Assembly: GCA_963662175.1 (NCBI GenBank) | Contig: OY759219.1 | Span: 30,360,908-30,424,907 of the forward strand | Reading direction: 5' to 3' | DNA: 64,000 bases | Origin: Aradus depressus | Taxonomy: Eukaryota; Arthropoda; Insecta; Hemiptera; Aradidae | In this document: piece after piece, positions 42,840 to 52,827 of the stretch | How positions within the stretch are numbered: the stretch's first letter is position 1 | Layout: the number at the start of each line of letters is the position of its first letter | Program-made: the position numbers and the translations under genes | Notes under the pieces: model-generated | What the model saw: the letters and a program-made list of their open reading frames with translations, nothing else | What the model was told of the DNA's origin: nothing | Databases searched by the model: none

Positions 42840-43028
42840 CTATGAAGAATTATTGGATAAGTTCGGCCAGTAATTCGATGTTTTGTTTTCACCAAAATTT
42901 CAGGTTTTTCGACCTGATTAAAAAAAATACAATCTGTATATCGTAGCCTGAGGAAATGATAACTCTCGATAAAATGAAACTGCGGTTGTAATGAATGTAT
43001 GGACACAAAATGTATTATGAGAATCCTG
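42840..43028 (+). repeat. family A copy, left part
   Basis: ATTCGATGTTTTGTTTTCAC, then AATGAATGTATGGACACAAA up to GAGAATCC. Interrupted by the SINE; the copy seems to resume near 43325. Confidence 0.6.
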
Positions 43029-43320
43029 GTCATATCGCCTACTACCAGAGCGCTCTTTCGTCACTCTGATGGACATGAGCCCGACTCTACTGTGGGAATC
43101 TTAAATTTTGCCTACCCTAAATTTTTATTCACCTAGAGCCAGGGGTCTTTAACGAGTACCTGACATCATACAGGCTCGGGACCATCGCTTAACGTCCCAC
43201 CTGAATGACGGCGTGCTTAAGTTTATTTTACCTCCCAGATAAAACAAACTAAGGGCCTCGGCCGAGTTTCGAACCCACGATTTTGAGCTCAGAAGGCAAG
43301 CACGCATACCACTGAGCTAC
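43029..43320 (-). repeat. tRNA-derived SINE, both ends truncated
   Basis: Starts inside the body (GGTCATATCGCCTACTACCA) and ends at ACCACTGAGCTAC without CGGCGCCC. Confidence 0.88.
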
Positions 43321-43560
43321 GAACCCATGAGGAAGACACTTGTGAATTTTCAAGGGAAGAGGGGGTCAGATGAAATTTCTCAACGCAAAAACTTGAAAAA
43401 CTGTTCATGTATTCAACACGAAATTTAGAATAAGGATTTAGAAATCTCTGAGTAATATACATACATATTTTCAACGAAATTTATTTTGGAGGGAAACCTT
43501 AATTTGAGCTTGGGATGTACATTGCTGATGATTCACTGATGATTTTTTTAAAAAATCAAT
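43321..43560 (+). repeat. family A copy, right part
   Basis: GAGGAAGACACTTGTGAATT, ACTTGAAAAACTGTTCATGT and the end GGGATGTACATTGCTGATGATTCAC near 43512. Confidence 0.6.
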
Positions 43561-43779
43561 TGCTTTAATTCATTTTTTTCTTAACCATTCTTATTCATTT
43601 ATGCACGTCAATTTGTGCAGGTTTTGCATTTTCCACTTTAGACCATCTGCATTTAAACTGAGCTCGAGATTTGAATAAAAGAAAGAATTGATATTCCGAT
43701 GGCATTTGCGTAGAGAATATTTTTGAATTGTGTAAAGAAGAATTTACAGTTACGTTTGCACTTTATTTTTTGTCTACTA

Positions 43780-43980
43780 TTTGTTTTTTACTTCCCAGTT
43801 TTACGAAATATAAGAGAAGTTATGTAATTTGTCATAAATTCGATTCTGAATTTTCATGTTTTCCAACCTGTGTGTCAAAGGTGGAAGAAGGCTCAACACA
43901 AAAAAAGTGTATGGATTCCAAAGCCACTATGTAAGTCATTGAATTTCAGCCTAGGCTTTGGAGGGAGAGCGAAAACTATT
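43780..43980 (+). repeat. family A copy
   Basis: CTTCCCAGTTTTACGAAATA, AAGAGAAGTTATGTAATTTG and the later AGGGAGAGCGAAAACTATT, where the SINE inserted. The intervening modules are shortened. Confidence 0.6.
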
Positions 43981-44319
43981 AGGTTAGGTTTTTGACTCAT
44001 GCCCAGGCTTTAACTATGAGGTCATATCGCCTACTACCAGAGCGCTTTTTCGTCACTCTGGTGGACATGAGCCCGACTCTACTATTGGAGTCCTAAATTT
44101 TGCCTATTCTAAATTTTTATTCACCTAGGGTAGGGGTCTTTAACGAGTACCTGACATCGTACAGGCTCGGGACCATCGCTTAACGTCCCATCCGAAGGAC
44201 GGCATGCTTAAGTTAATTTTACCTCTCAGATAAAATAAACTAAGGTCCTCGGTCGGGTTACGAACCCACGTTCTTGAGCTCAGAAGGCAAGCACGCATAC
44301 CACTGAGCTACCGGTGCCC
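43981..44319 (-). repeat. tRNA-derived SINE with 11-bp target duplication
   Basis: Flanks CGAAAACTATT (43970-43980) and CGAAAACGATT (44323-44333), one mismatch. AGGTTAGGTT tail on the plus strand; complete body and head (GAGCTACCGGTGCCC). Inserted in the GGGAGAGCGAAAA part of family A. Confidence 0.93.
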
Positions 44320-44333
44320 TCTCGAAAACGATT

Positions 44334-44539
44334 AATTCGTCTGGGTAATATTCAGGTTGTGACAGTTGAATATTTGATGCATTTTATTCATAAACTATTT
44401 GTACCTTTACGTAGATGTCGTGTAGTCTATCCGGTTTCATTGAATAATCTACTCGTATTAGACCACTGCTTGAAGTGATATCTCATGTTCCGTGAACCAC
44501 AACTGTTGTTTGACATGCTCCGTGCCTGGTTCAGTAATA
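44334..44539. other. unassigned DNA
   Basis: Begins with a family A end (ATTAATTCGTCTGGGTAAT). The remainder is unassigned. Confidence 0.4.
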
Positions 44540-45366
44540 TTTCCCCAGATATATCAAGTATATGATGTACTGTAATCAATCAGAAATTCGATGGTTAATT
44601 TTTTCCGGAATTCCAAATATCCTGTGTGACTGTGAACTGGATAACTCACAATAGAATGAATTTCTCAACACAGAAGTACTGGCATTGCTGTAAGGGGTGG
44701 GGATAGCTAGATTCACTCTCTCTACATGAAAAACCATTCATTCTAATATATACAACAACTAAATATAAAAAATTTCATCATACAGCCAATGGAAAAACCA
44801 AAAACCAAAGGAAAAACCAAAAACCAAAGGAAAAACTTAGTTGATTAATTGGCACTGGGGAAGTACAATACTAGTGATTCACAGGCGATTTTTTTTTTTT
44901 AGTTGATTGGATGTTTCTATCGTCAACCCGCTCGAATTCTCATCCTTCCATAACTCCATTTAACTCGTAACTGTTGATGTAATGAATATATCCACACAGA
45001 GACTTAGTTGGTCAATTCGCTCTGAGGAAGTACAATACCGGCGATTCTCTCACAACTCTCTTTTCGGCAGTTTTCGTTTTGGCGAATCGACCCGAAATTT
45101 TATATGTATATTCAAAACCTTATAAGGGGACAAATCCCATTAATTTCAGTGAAATTGGTCGAAAGGGAAGTGAAGCAGAGGAGGGAAGTTCAACTCAAAA
45201 ATCCTAATGTAATGAATGTATCGACTCGAAAACTTAGTTGGTCAATTTGAGCTGGGGAAGCACCAGTGATTTTCTGATTACTCTCTTTTTAGTATATTCG
45301 GCTGTTTTCATCGTTTTGGCGTCCGAAATCTCATCCTCATATCTACTAAAACTCTTAAATGGCTGC
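44540..45366 (+). repeat. family A, several tandem partial copies
   Basis: Three end motifs in a row: GGGGAAGTACAATACTAGTG (44857), GAGGAAGTACAATACCGGCG (45022) and GGGGAAGCACCAGTG (45254), separated by modules (AATGTAATGAATGTATCGAC). A 19-bp direct repeat GGAAAAACCAAAAACCAAA at 44790-44832 lies inside. A hAT MITE follows. Confidence 0.65.
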
Positions 45367-45851
45367 CAGTGGCATTGCCAGGATTTTGAGCAGGGGCGGG
45401 GGGGGGGGGGGGGGGGGGGGAAGTTAGTCTACAGGGGTGTGGGTATAGACTCCCGGGGGCACAGCCCGCAGTTTCCGTGGTTAGCGTTGCAGACTTTTTG
45501 TTATTAATTTGGGAGACTCGGACCTTGACTTTACATGAGCAGCAAAAATGCAAAACGCAGCAGCAGCAAATGCACGTTGTGGTTTCTGTGCTTTTAGAAT
45601 TAAATGATTCATATCCAATAGTGTGCATTTACTGCTGCTGCGCTTTGCATTTTTACTGCGCATGTAAAATCAGCTTTAAGAGTATAGAGTATAACATAAA
45701 TGACGATTTTGAGCGAGGAAATGAAATGATCTAATTCATATATATTTAAATAAATGTAATATGACTTGTTTTGTACTTGTACATTTATGTAACAGTTGAT
45801 TGCTGATTTAGGAATCAGACGCCTCCCCCTGCCCCCCTGGCTACGCCCCGG
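45367..45851. mobile_element. hAT MITE with 8-bp duplication, G-tract and internal hairpin
   Basis: Target duplication ATGGCTGC at 45359-45366 and 45852-45859. Left end CAGTGGCATTGCCAGGATTT; right end inverted CCGGGGCGTAGCCAGGGGGG. A run of 23 G follows the left end (45398-45420). Inside, GCAAAAATGCAAAACGCAGC and its inverse (arms 45534-45575 and 45624-45665) form a long imperfect hairpin with a ~50-nt loop. No transposase. It sits inside a family A module (CTTAAATGGCTGCC / GATGGCTGCCGATGTAATG). Confidence 0.82.
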
Positions 45852-45859
45852 ATGGCTGC

Positions 45860-46070
45860 CGATGTAATGAATGTATCGACACAAAATTTTATATATAAAT
45901 TCAAAACCTCATGAGGGCCATACCTATTAATTTTCAGCAAAATAGGGCGGAAAGAAAAGGGCAGAGGAGAGAAGTTCATTCAAAAATCCTATTAACTCGA
46001 CGTAATGAATGTATCGACTCGATAACTTAGTTAATTTGACCTGGGGAAGTATATTACTGTTGATTCTTCG
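45860..46070 (+). repeat. family A copy, continued after the hAT MITE
   Basis: CGATGTAATGAATGTATCGA, TTAATTTTCAGCAAAATAGG, then GGGGAAGTATATTACTGTTG near 46042. Confidence 0.65.
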
Positions 46071-46435
46071 ACATCTCTCTTTGTAGTTATCCTATCGTCC
46101 CTTCGATATCCTCTGTTATCTTTACCCTCTTGTCCACTCAATGTTAAAGGCGTGTATCAGGACTTAAAGGTAACAGCTTTATCTACTTGACTCTCTCCCA
46201 TTTAAGTACTTCCTGAGGTATCTTTGGACCGTCTGGAGGGTTTTCAGTTATCGGGTACCTTGCTAAAAGAACTAGCGGTCCAAATGGTCTGTTCTCTGAT
46301 TGAAGAGGTATGTATTCTGAAGATTCTCTTAAGCTCTTATCTCTTCCAACGATAGACTCCAGTGAGACGGGTTCTGTTGCTTCTCGTACGAATTACATCT
46401 GACTGTCTGTCTGTCGCAAAGTACCTACTAAAAGT
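46071..46435. other. unassigned DNA
   Basis: A slightly GC-richer stretch without a recognised gene. Confidence 0.4.
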
Positions 46436-46625
46436 ATTTGAAATATTATTTCGCAAAAAATCTTTATTTGGTTCTGGATATATATAAAATTTTGTGTCGA
46501 TACAATTATTACATCGGCAGTGATTAGGGTTTTTGAGTACGCCCCAGACATAGTCCTATTCATTTGCTTCGGCCGATTTGACTGAAAATCGTGCTCGCGG
46601 TGTTCTGAATACCCCATATAATATT
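46436..46625 (-). repeat. family A copy, inverted
   Basis: TTGGTTCTGGATATATATAA, GTGTCGATACAATTATTACA and CGGCAGTGATTAGGG are the inverted module. Confidence 0.6.
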
Positions 46626-47048
46626 TTGTACCAGTGCCCTCTTCTATGTGGATTTATCGTGTCGAAAAAAATATATATTTTTTTTTTCATTTTTGGATGG
46701 CGAACGGAAAATATGAAATTGTGAAAACAACCAGAATTTCTGGTAAATTACATATTGTCCACTGTACTAAAAAAAAGACTATTGTGTCGTCCTCAGAGGA
46801 ACATCTACAATATAAATGGGTACATAGTTTAAAAATATAATACTTAAGGCATCAGGACAGAGAAAATAAAGATAAATAGAAAATTGAATGGGGCTAGTTT
46901 ACCTGTCCAGTGCAGTGTGTACACCAACATTGTTTATTTATCTCCTAATTATTTATTTCCCTGCTGTTTTAAGTGTTATATTTAAAAAAATACTAATAGA
47001 TTATATAATACTAATAATATATTATATAATACTAATAAATATATAATA
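46626..47048. other. unassigned AT-rich DNA
   Basis: Ends in a short irregular repeat of ATATAATACTAATA (46990-47047). No gene seen. Confidence 0.4.
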
Positions 47049-47707
47049 CAGTAGAACCTCTTTAAGTCGAACCTCGATAAGTCAAAAACCTCCAAAACTC
47101 GAAAAAAAGTTTTGTTCCTTTTCCTTCAAGCCCCAAAACCTCCATTACTCGAAATCTCAAGCCTCTATTAGTCGAAATAATCAGTGAGTCCCTACAAGCC
47201 ATTTTGGTACATATTTTCCCTCTATAACTCGAAAAAAAAAGTTGGACCTCCGTATCTCGAACATAGCAATGTTTTATTTTACAACCTTTACAACTCGATT
47301 ATTTGAAACTTATTACCTCTATAGCTCGAAGAAAAATAAGTTACCGATTTTAAGAATTTGCCGACATTGTACACCATTGTTTCTTAGAAAGCAATTTAGG
47401 AGTATACAATAAATAGGATTACCAATTATCTAAAGTAGAAAAAAATTACTGACTTTTTTTAATACCTACATCCACTACGTATTTTTTATTTTAAGGATGT
47501 TTTGAAATAATGTTCATTTATAATAAATATAAATATGTTTGTTACCTCTGTAACTTGAATTTTTATTTATTTCACCTCTCTAACTCAAAATTAGTTAGAA
47601 TGAATCTTAACCTCTACAAGTCGAATCAATATCCGCCTAAGTCGAAAACTCTATAACTCGATTTTTTTGGAACCTCCCTCGATGTTCGACTTATAGAGGT
47701 TCTACTG
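47049..47707. mobile_element. Tigger/pogo-like MITE, copy 2
   Basis: TA at 47047-47048 and 47708-47709; ends as in copy 1 (CAGTAGAACCTCTTTAAGTC). Close to copy 1 throughout, except an extra stretch near 47456-47498 (CCTACATCCACTACG) and a shortened 3' part where copy 1 has an additional TCGAAATCCTCCATAAG. The same dense CTCGAA iteration. Confidence 0.9.
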
Positions 47708-47891
47708 TACTTTAGATGTACCACTGAGGATGACACTGTGTTAAAAACCCGTTTTGATTTATAAAATAAATAGTTTTTTTCCAGAATAAATGTTTCCCCT
47801 TTCTCCTAAAGTCTAAGGAAACGTGATAATGGTGTTCTTCAAAAATCCCCCCCCCCCCCCCCCCCCCCACGTCTCCCCGGCTACGCCACTG
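47708..47891 (-). mobile_element. hAT-like terminus with poly(C)
   Basis: 22 C at 47847-47868, then ACGTCTCCCCGGCTACGCCACTG ending at 47891. Read inverted it begins CAGTGGCGTAGCCGGGGAGA, as at 45367. The other end was not identified. Confidence 0.55.
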
Positions 47892-48165
47892 TCTGAAGGC
47901 TCCCTTCTCTGGCCTTGTTGCTGTTTGTTATTACTATTAGCATGGAGATGGCCTAGAGACCTTCGCTTTTATTGCTTCCACGTTGACTCCCCTCCCTCTT
48001 CAGGTTACCCACCTTTACGACCCAAGACTTGGCACCACGCTGTTCCTCTTCCACAGACATTATTTGACTTGTAACTTGTGACCAAGTTCAACTTATTTTC
48101 TTATTTTTACACTATTTGAAGTTTACATTTTTAATTAATTTATGCAGCAAAAAACAAAAAAGAAA
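47892..48165. other. unassigned DNA
   Basis: A 60-odd-codon plus frame (47895-48074) is GC-richer than its flanks but not recognised. Confidence 0.35.
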
Positions 48166-48352
48166 AAAAAAGTCGGATAATCACCGGCAATATACTTCCC
48201 CAGAACGAATTAATCAACTTACTCTTCGCTACCTCTTCAAAACCAGTCGACCATTTGCGCAAATATTCAACAGTTGACTTACATAAGAGCTGCTAAATCC
48301 TCATACAAAATTTTGTATCGATAAATTCGTTACATTGGCAGTTATTGGGTTT
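48166..48352 (-). repeat. family A copy, inverted
   Basis: GTCGGATAATCACCGGCAAT, TACTTCCCCAGAACGAATTA and GTATCGATAAATTCGTTACA. Confidence 0.7.
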
Positions 48353-48668
48353 AAAACACTTCCGAAGAGTTTTTTTTTTTTTTTATAGTTATCTTAATTT
48401 TTATTAAATTGAAAAATGTGTCTACTTATTATAAACGTGTCTTGTATATATTTTTTTATACTAATATATTTTTAAGTATTTATTTGTTGTTTTTATTAAT
48501 TTCATTTTATTTTTTAAATAGTTTTGTTATTACTACTAATCATAGGTGTGTTAGACTCAAGTAGTTATAAATCTAATTTATAAGCTATCTTAATGTACCT
48601 ATACATTCTTTTGACGTATCCTATTATCATGTATTGATTTAACGGAAATAAATTTATTATTATTATTA
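48353..48668 (+). mobile_element. LINE 3' end with (ATT)n tail
   Basis: AT-rich segment ending GATTTAACGGAAATAAATTT and ATTATTATTATT. It interrupts family A: GTTATTGGGTTT on the left and TTATTGGGGTTTTGAG on the right look like a target duplication. Same 3' end as 15855-16169. Confidence 0.55.
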
Positions 48669-48880
48669 TTGGGGTTTTGAGCTGAACCTTCCTGATCCTC
48701 CATTCCCTTTAGAGGAATCGGCAGAAGGAAAGGACAAACGACACAAAATTTAGTATGAGGATGTAGGAGCTTCTGTGTTGAATATTAGCGCAAACGGTCG
48801 AGGTTTTGGAGGGAGAGCAAAACGTTATATGAATAATTAGTAGGGAAGTAAATTGCCTGTGATTAGCAGTATTTTAAAGT
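48669..48880 (+). repeat. family A parts
   Basis: First an inverted piece (GAGCTGAACCTTCCTGATCC), then a plus piece with ACACAAAATTTAGTATGAGG, GAATATTAGCGCAAACGGTC and GTAGGGAAGTAAATTGCC. Confidence 0.6.
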
Positions 48881-49289
48881 AATAAGGGTTCCTCGCCTGG
48901 TGATAGATATCTATATCTATAGATACATCTATATCTATAGAGGTGCACTTCGTTGAAAATTGACAGTTTAGATTTATATTACAGTTTTTTGTTCTTTGTT
49001 TAGAAGTTATATCATCAAAAGAAACATCAAACTTTTTTTTTATCCCCTTTGAAGTTTTTTTTCGTTTTACATGTCAAAACTTTTATAATAATGAGTTTGA
49101 ACGGGTTGTTTTTGGGCTGGTGAACTTCAAGGCCGAAATTTCATAGCAATATTTCGGTATACTCATTTTGCTGTCTACTGCTGATATTTGTTCTATAATT
49201 ATATATATTCCTGTTAAACCAGATTCTACTCAGACAGCAGACTAATGTGGAACCCCCACAAGACTCGAGACGCCAAGAACTCAACAGAC
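48881..49289. other. unassigned DNA with a small palindrome
   Basis: GATATCTATATCTATAGATA and relatives at 48906-48940 form a tandem palindrome. The rest is unassigned. Confidence 0.4.
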
Positions 49290-49640
49290 TCCTTGTTTCA
49301 AAGTCAAATCTGTTGAGAACAAAACTTATGGGACTCAGCAATTATCAGAATGTATCTTTTCAGAGTCCAACAAAGTCCCCTTACACAAATACCTCAATGT
49401 TCCCTATGTCCAAGAACTAATTCAACTCCGAGTCAATTCTAAGTTGAATACCCATCCTGTCGCTCAGCGTATGCCCTCATTCCCATCTTGACAACCCTCT
49501 AGGCCGCCTAAGAAGACGCTTACTTCACGATCTTCTGTGACTATCTAAGGTAGTGATAGCACTCGCCGGTTTCTCTTATCAATTGTATATGTATTTTATT
49601 TGATCTCATGTTCACATCTATCCACTGAAGTTGGAAAATT
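49290..49640 (+). pseudogene. jockey-like LINE 3' end, decayed
   Basis: Plus translation around 49360-49470 reads KVPLHKYLNVPYVQELIQLR, matching the homologous block at 37350-37400; the NTHPVAQRM block follows, then stops. The 3' UTR (AATTGTATATGTATTTTATT) also aligns with 37590-37620. More decayed than the 37.3-kb copy. Confidence 0.75.
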
Positions 49641-50765
49641 AAAAGCGGACAGTCGAGACTAGAGAATTGCAAGGACATTATCCAGAAATGGATTGTGGAG
49701 AAATGGCAACAGTGGTGGTCAAGATCATCGGATGGTCGAACGACCTATGCATATTTCCCGGAAATCCGGGTACGTCTGGACTCTACATGGGTTCTGCCTG
49801 ACCACTGGATGTTCCAGATACTATCAGATAACGGAGATTTCAACTACAAGCTCTTCTTCTTTAAGAGGAAAAACAACGCGAACTGATCGTGCGGCGGAGT
49901 CCAGAGATGGGCATATTCATAATCAATGATTAAGATTACGATTATTATTACGATTATAATCAAAAAAATTGGGTGATTACTTGATTACCCGATTGTAATC
50001 GTAATCACGGCCATGATTATGATTGTAATCGAGTAATCATGTAATCGTAATCATGTAATCATAATCATGAAATCATAATCACAATGTACACATGATTACA
50101 CAGCGCAAACCATCGCTTTCGATTTCCTTTCATTTTAAATTGTTTTATTTTTTACACTAATAAGTAATTTTTTTTAGGTTTATTACGTAACCAAAGTGCT
50201 ATTACCATTTTTTTTAATTTGATACCCACGAAACCTCCCATTACAGTAATTGTGATTACATGATTACTTGATTATGATTTTATGATTACATGATTGCAAT
50301 CGTAATCATGATTTCTGATTACGATTATAATCATGTAATCATGTTTCATTTTAGCTAGATTCATAGTGCGATAGTATCAAATATAAAATAGCAATGATGA
50401 TTAAGTTTTATTTTCTCTGTAATCATGTAATCATTGATTACGATTATGCCCATCTCTGGCGGAGTCGAGACTGCGGAGCATGCGGTTCTTGAATGTCCGG
50501 TGTTCGATGGACCTAGGGTGGAGTTGATACGCGGGTTAGGATCGTATATCGTATATCTGGGACGGCAGCTGGTGTCTGAAAACCGGCTACCCAGTGTTCA
50601 GCAGATTTGTCGCTTCCTGGCGTAGAGAAAAGAATGCACTTCAATCCTGTGTTGGGGACGACTGCAGGCACGCCGGCGCCCCACATTTATCCCGAGCTCT
50701 CTCGGCGCGCCAAGCAGCGCCGCCAAAACCACAGCAACAGACGTTTAAATAAATAAGTTAGACTC
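49641..50765 (+). pseudogene. R1-like LINE C-terminal region split by a hAT MITE
   Basis: Left coding part (49695-49901) reads WQQWWSRSSDGRTTYAYFPE and then VLPDHWMFQILSDNGDF; right part (50459-50625) reads CGG-VETAEHAVLECPVFDG with the H-x4-C of the terminal zinc knuckle, and ends at TAG near 50624. The W-x2-R/W-W ... TGHG-position segment and AEH-x4-C are typical of the R1-clade C-terminus. The MITE at 49902-50458 interrupts between ..CGGV and ETAEH.. without frame change, but a TGA lies 14 bp before it, and the RT core is absent, so the gene was already dead or truncated. GC-rich 3' UTR to ~50760. Confidence 0.8.
49902..50458. mobile_element. hAT MITE with perfect 8-bp target duplication
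   Basis: Ends CAGAGATGGGCATA on the left and its exact inverse on the right (TATGCCCATCTCTG). Target duplication GCGGAGTC at 49894-49901 and 50459-50466. The subterminal 200 bp on each side consist of iterated GATTACATGATTA / TAATCATGTAATC, so nearly the whole element can fold. Interior ~50110-50230 is unique AT-rich. 557 bp, no coding sequence. CAG ends and the 8-bp duplication identify hAT. Confidence 0.95.
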
Positions 50766-50870
50766 TCTTCCCCGTATCGACACAACATTTAGTACGAGTA
50801 TCCACAAGTCCCTATAACTTAACTGATTAATTCGTGCTGAGATATTGTCGGATTCATCTTTTTTGATGCA
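50766..50870 (+). repeat. family A fragment
   Basis: CGTATCGACACAACATTTAG, TACGAGTATCCACAAGTCCC and TTAATTCGTGCTGAGATATTG. Confidence 0.6.
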
Positions 50871-51404
50871 ACTTTTTTTTTGTCGAAAAACACCAAGCAA
50901 AAACGTTTTGCTTGTTCTTCAAACAAAGCAGACATTATGTATCCCTTACATGTCTATAATATATCCTTTAGTATTGTTTTGACTTGTTCAAACAATGAGG
51001 AGAATCGTAGTAAATTTGATCCTAAAGAGCCTTTCCTAGATTCATTTTACCCTTGTACTACTATTCCGTTCATGGAGCTCTGGTCACGTAGCGCTAGTAT
51101 ATTTTAAAAATCTTTTGTAGGGGGCCCCTTCCTATAAATTGTTTGCTGAGGGGGGTGGGGGGTGGTATTGTTTGTACTCACCTGGCTCTCTAATAGCCCA
51201 CACCCCTATGTCTGAGTTAACTCCCCCCCTACTATGATTTACTGCGACTGCTTCCCACTCAGCCTTAGGGGCCATTCTTCCAAGGCGGGCTACTTTTCTA
51301 GTTTTTATTGTTTTTGTTTGTGTTTTTTGTTCCTTTTGTTCAAGAGGTTTCAATTACACATAAGTCATGAATATTCAAATATATATTTGACTTTTGATTT
51401 TACT
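50871..51404. other. unassigned DNA
   Basis: A G-rich stretch at 51149-51163 (GGGGGGTGGGGGGTGG). Several short frames, none recognised. Confidence 0.4.
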
Positions 51405-51530
51405 TCAGCTATACGAAGTATATGGGAAGTTTTGTAATCGGACAGAAATTCTTGAATTTCATGTGTTTCTTCCTCCCTATTTCCAAAAATCACTGATTCC
51501 CTGCCCCGGTTTCCCAGCCGATTTGTATCC
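51405..51530 (+). repeat. family A start
   Basis: CAGCTATACGAAGTATATGG, GAAGTTTTGTAATCGGACAG and TTGAATTTCATGTGTTTC. Cut by the R1-like end at 51531. Confidence 0.7.
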
Positions 51531-51690
51531 TCCTGGCGGAGAAAGAAAAAAGCCCTCTGACCCTGTGCTTTGGACGACTGCAGGCCCAACCGTACTACAG
51601 CCAGCGAGGGTTTCACATTTATCTCGAGTTCTCTCGGTCGACTGCGGTCGCTCCTAGCCAACCACAGCTACAGTTTATTATTAGAATTTT
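51531..51690 (+). mobile_element. R1-like LINE 3' UTR, second copy
   Basis: TCCTGGCGGAGAAAGAAAAA, TGGACGACTGCAGGC and TTATCTCGAGTTCTCTCGG match 50613-50710 of the R1-like element (TTCCTGGCGTAGAGAAAAG, GGGACGACTGCAGGC). A severely 5'-truncated insertion into family A. Confidence 0.75.
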
Positions 51691-51724
51691 CTTTATTTAC
51701 ATATAAATAAACTTTATATATAGA

Positions 51725-52062
51725 GGGCGCCGGTAGCTCAGTGGAATGCGTGCTTGTCTTCTGAGCTCAGGAACGTGGGTTCGAAACCCGACCGAGTCCC
51801 TTAGTTTATTTTCTGGGAAGTAAAATAAACTTAAGCACGCCGTCCTTCGGATGGGACGTTAAGCGGTGGTCCCGAGCCTGTACGATGTCAGGTACTCGTT
51901 AAAGATCCCTGCCCTGGGTGAATAAAAATTTAGGGTAGACAAAATTTAGGACTCCCTTAGTAGAGTCGGGCTCATGTCCACCAGAGTGACGAAGGAGCGC
52001 TCTGGTAGTAGGCGACCTCGTAGATAAAGCCCGGGCGTGAGTCATAAAACCTAACCTAACCT
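51725..52062 (+). repeat. tRNA-derived SINE, full length
   Basis: GGGCGCCGGTAGCTCAGTGG, B box GGGTTCGAAACCC, body with a small loss in the hairpin block (TTTATTTTCTGGGAAG), and tail AAAACCTAACCTAACCT. Confidence 0.94.
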
Positions 52063-52375
52063 ACTCCCCAAATAATTGCGTTTTCGCTCTCCCTCCAAAA
52101 CCAATCGACCGTTTGAACTATAACTCAAAATGTGACTTACATAGTGGCTTCTGTCTTCTGAATCCTCATACTAAATTGTATGTTAATACATTCATTACAT
52201 TATTAGAGTTTTTGTGTTAAACCTCCCCCTTAATCCCCACTTCCCTTTGGCCGATTTGACTGAAAATCAATAAGTGTTGTCCTAAGACGGTTCTGGATTC
52301 ACATATAAAATTTCATGTCGATTCATTCAGTATATACTTCGATACATATTTACTAAACTTCGTGTAGCTGAAGAA
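52063..52375 (-). repeat. family A copy, inverted
   Basis: CGCTCTCCCTCCAAAACCAA, TTAATACATTCATTACATTA, GTTGTCCTAAGACGGTTCTG and CTTCGTGTAGCTGAAG follow the inverted family A order to its start. Confidence 0.7.
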
Positions 52376-52619
52376 GTAAATTTTCTTTCTGTATGTCTGT
52401 GAACACGATAACTCTGGAAGTTAAGCCGACATTTTTTTTTGTTGATTTTAAAGTTCCTCCATGCATATTGAAATGAAAATATTGTTGGTATTGGGGCTAT
52501 TTTCACTTCCATGTTTCTCTAAGGAAATGAAAGAGTGATGGACTGGAAAAATTGTATCCGAGATAAGGTCAGATTCTGATTTTCCTCCCTTCTATACGAT
52601 TTTCCGACAGGCTTTTCCC
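52376..52619. other. unassigned DNA
   Basis: Begins with a family A middle (CTGTATGTCTGTGAACACG). The rest is unassigned. Confidence 0.4.
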
Positions 52620-52815
52620 AGTACGAATTAGATAGGTTTTCGCTTTCTTTCAAAAGCTAATCAACTGTTTGGACTAAAATTCAATAATGGTCTTACATTG
52701 AGGGTTCTTCTCATACTAAATTTTGTGTCAGTTATAAGATTATTTGAGTCGAGGCAAGAGAAGCGTTCTATCAATTTTGCGGCAGTTATTGAGTTGAGTC
52801 CCCTCCCGCTGGATA
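52620..52815 (-). repeat. family A fragment, inverted
   Basis: TTTTCGCTTTCTTTCAAAAG and CTCATACTAAATTTTGTGTC, then GCGGCAGTTATTGAG. It lies next to the 52828 repeat. Confidence 0.55.
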
Positions 52816-52827
52816 CACACACCCTGG

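Noticed and set aside
51149..51163. G-rich stretch as a possible hAT terminus
   Set aside because: No CAG-type end or inverted partner found nearby.
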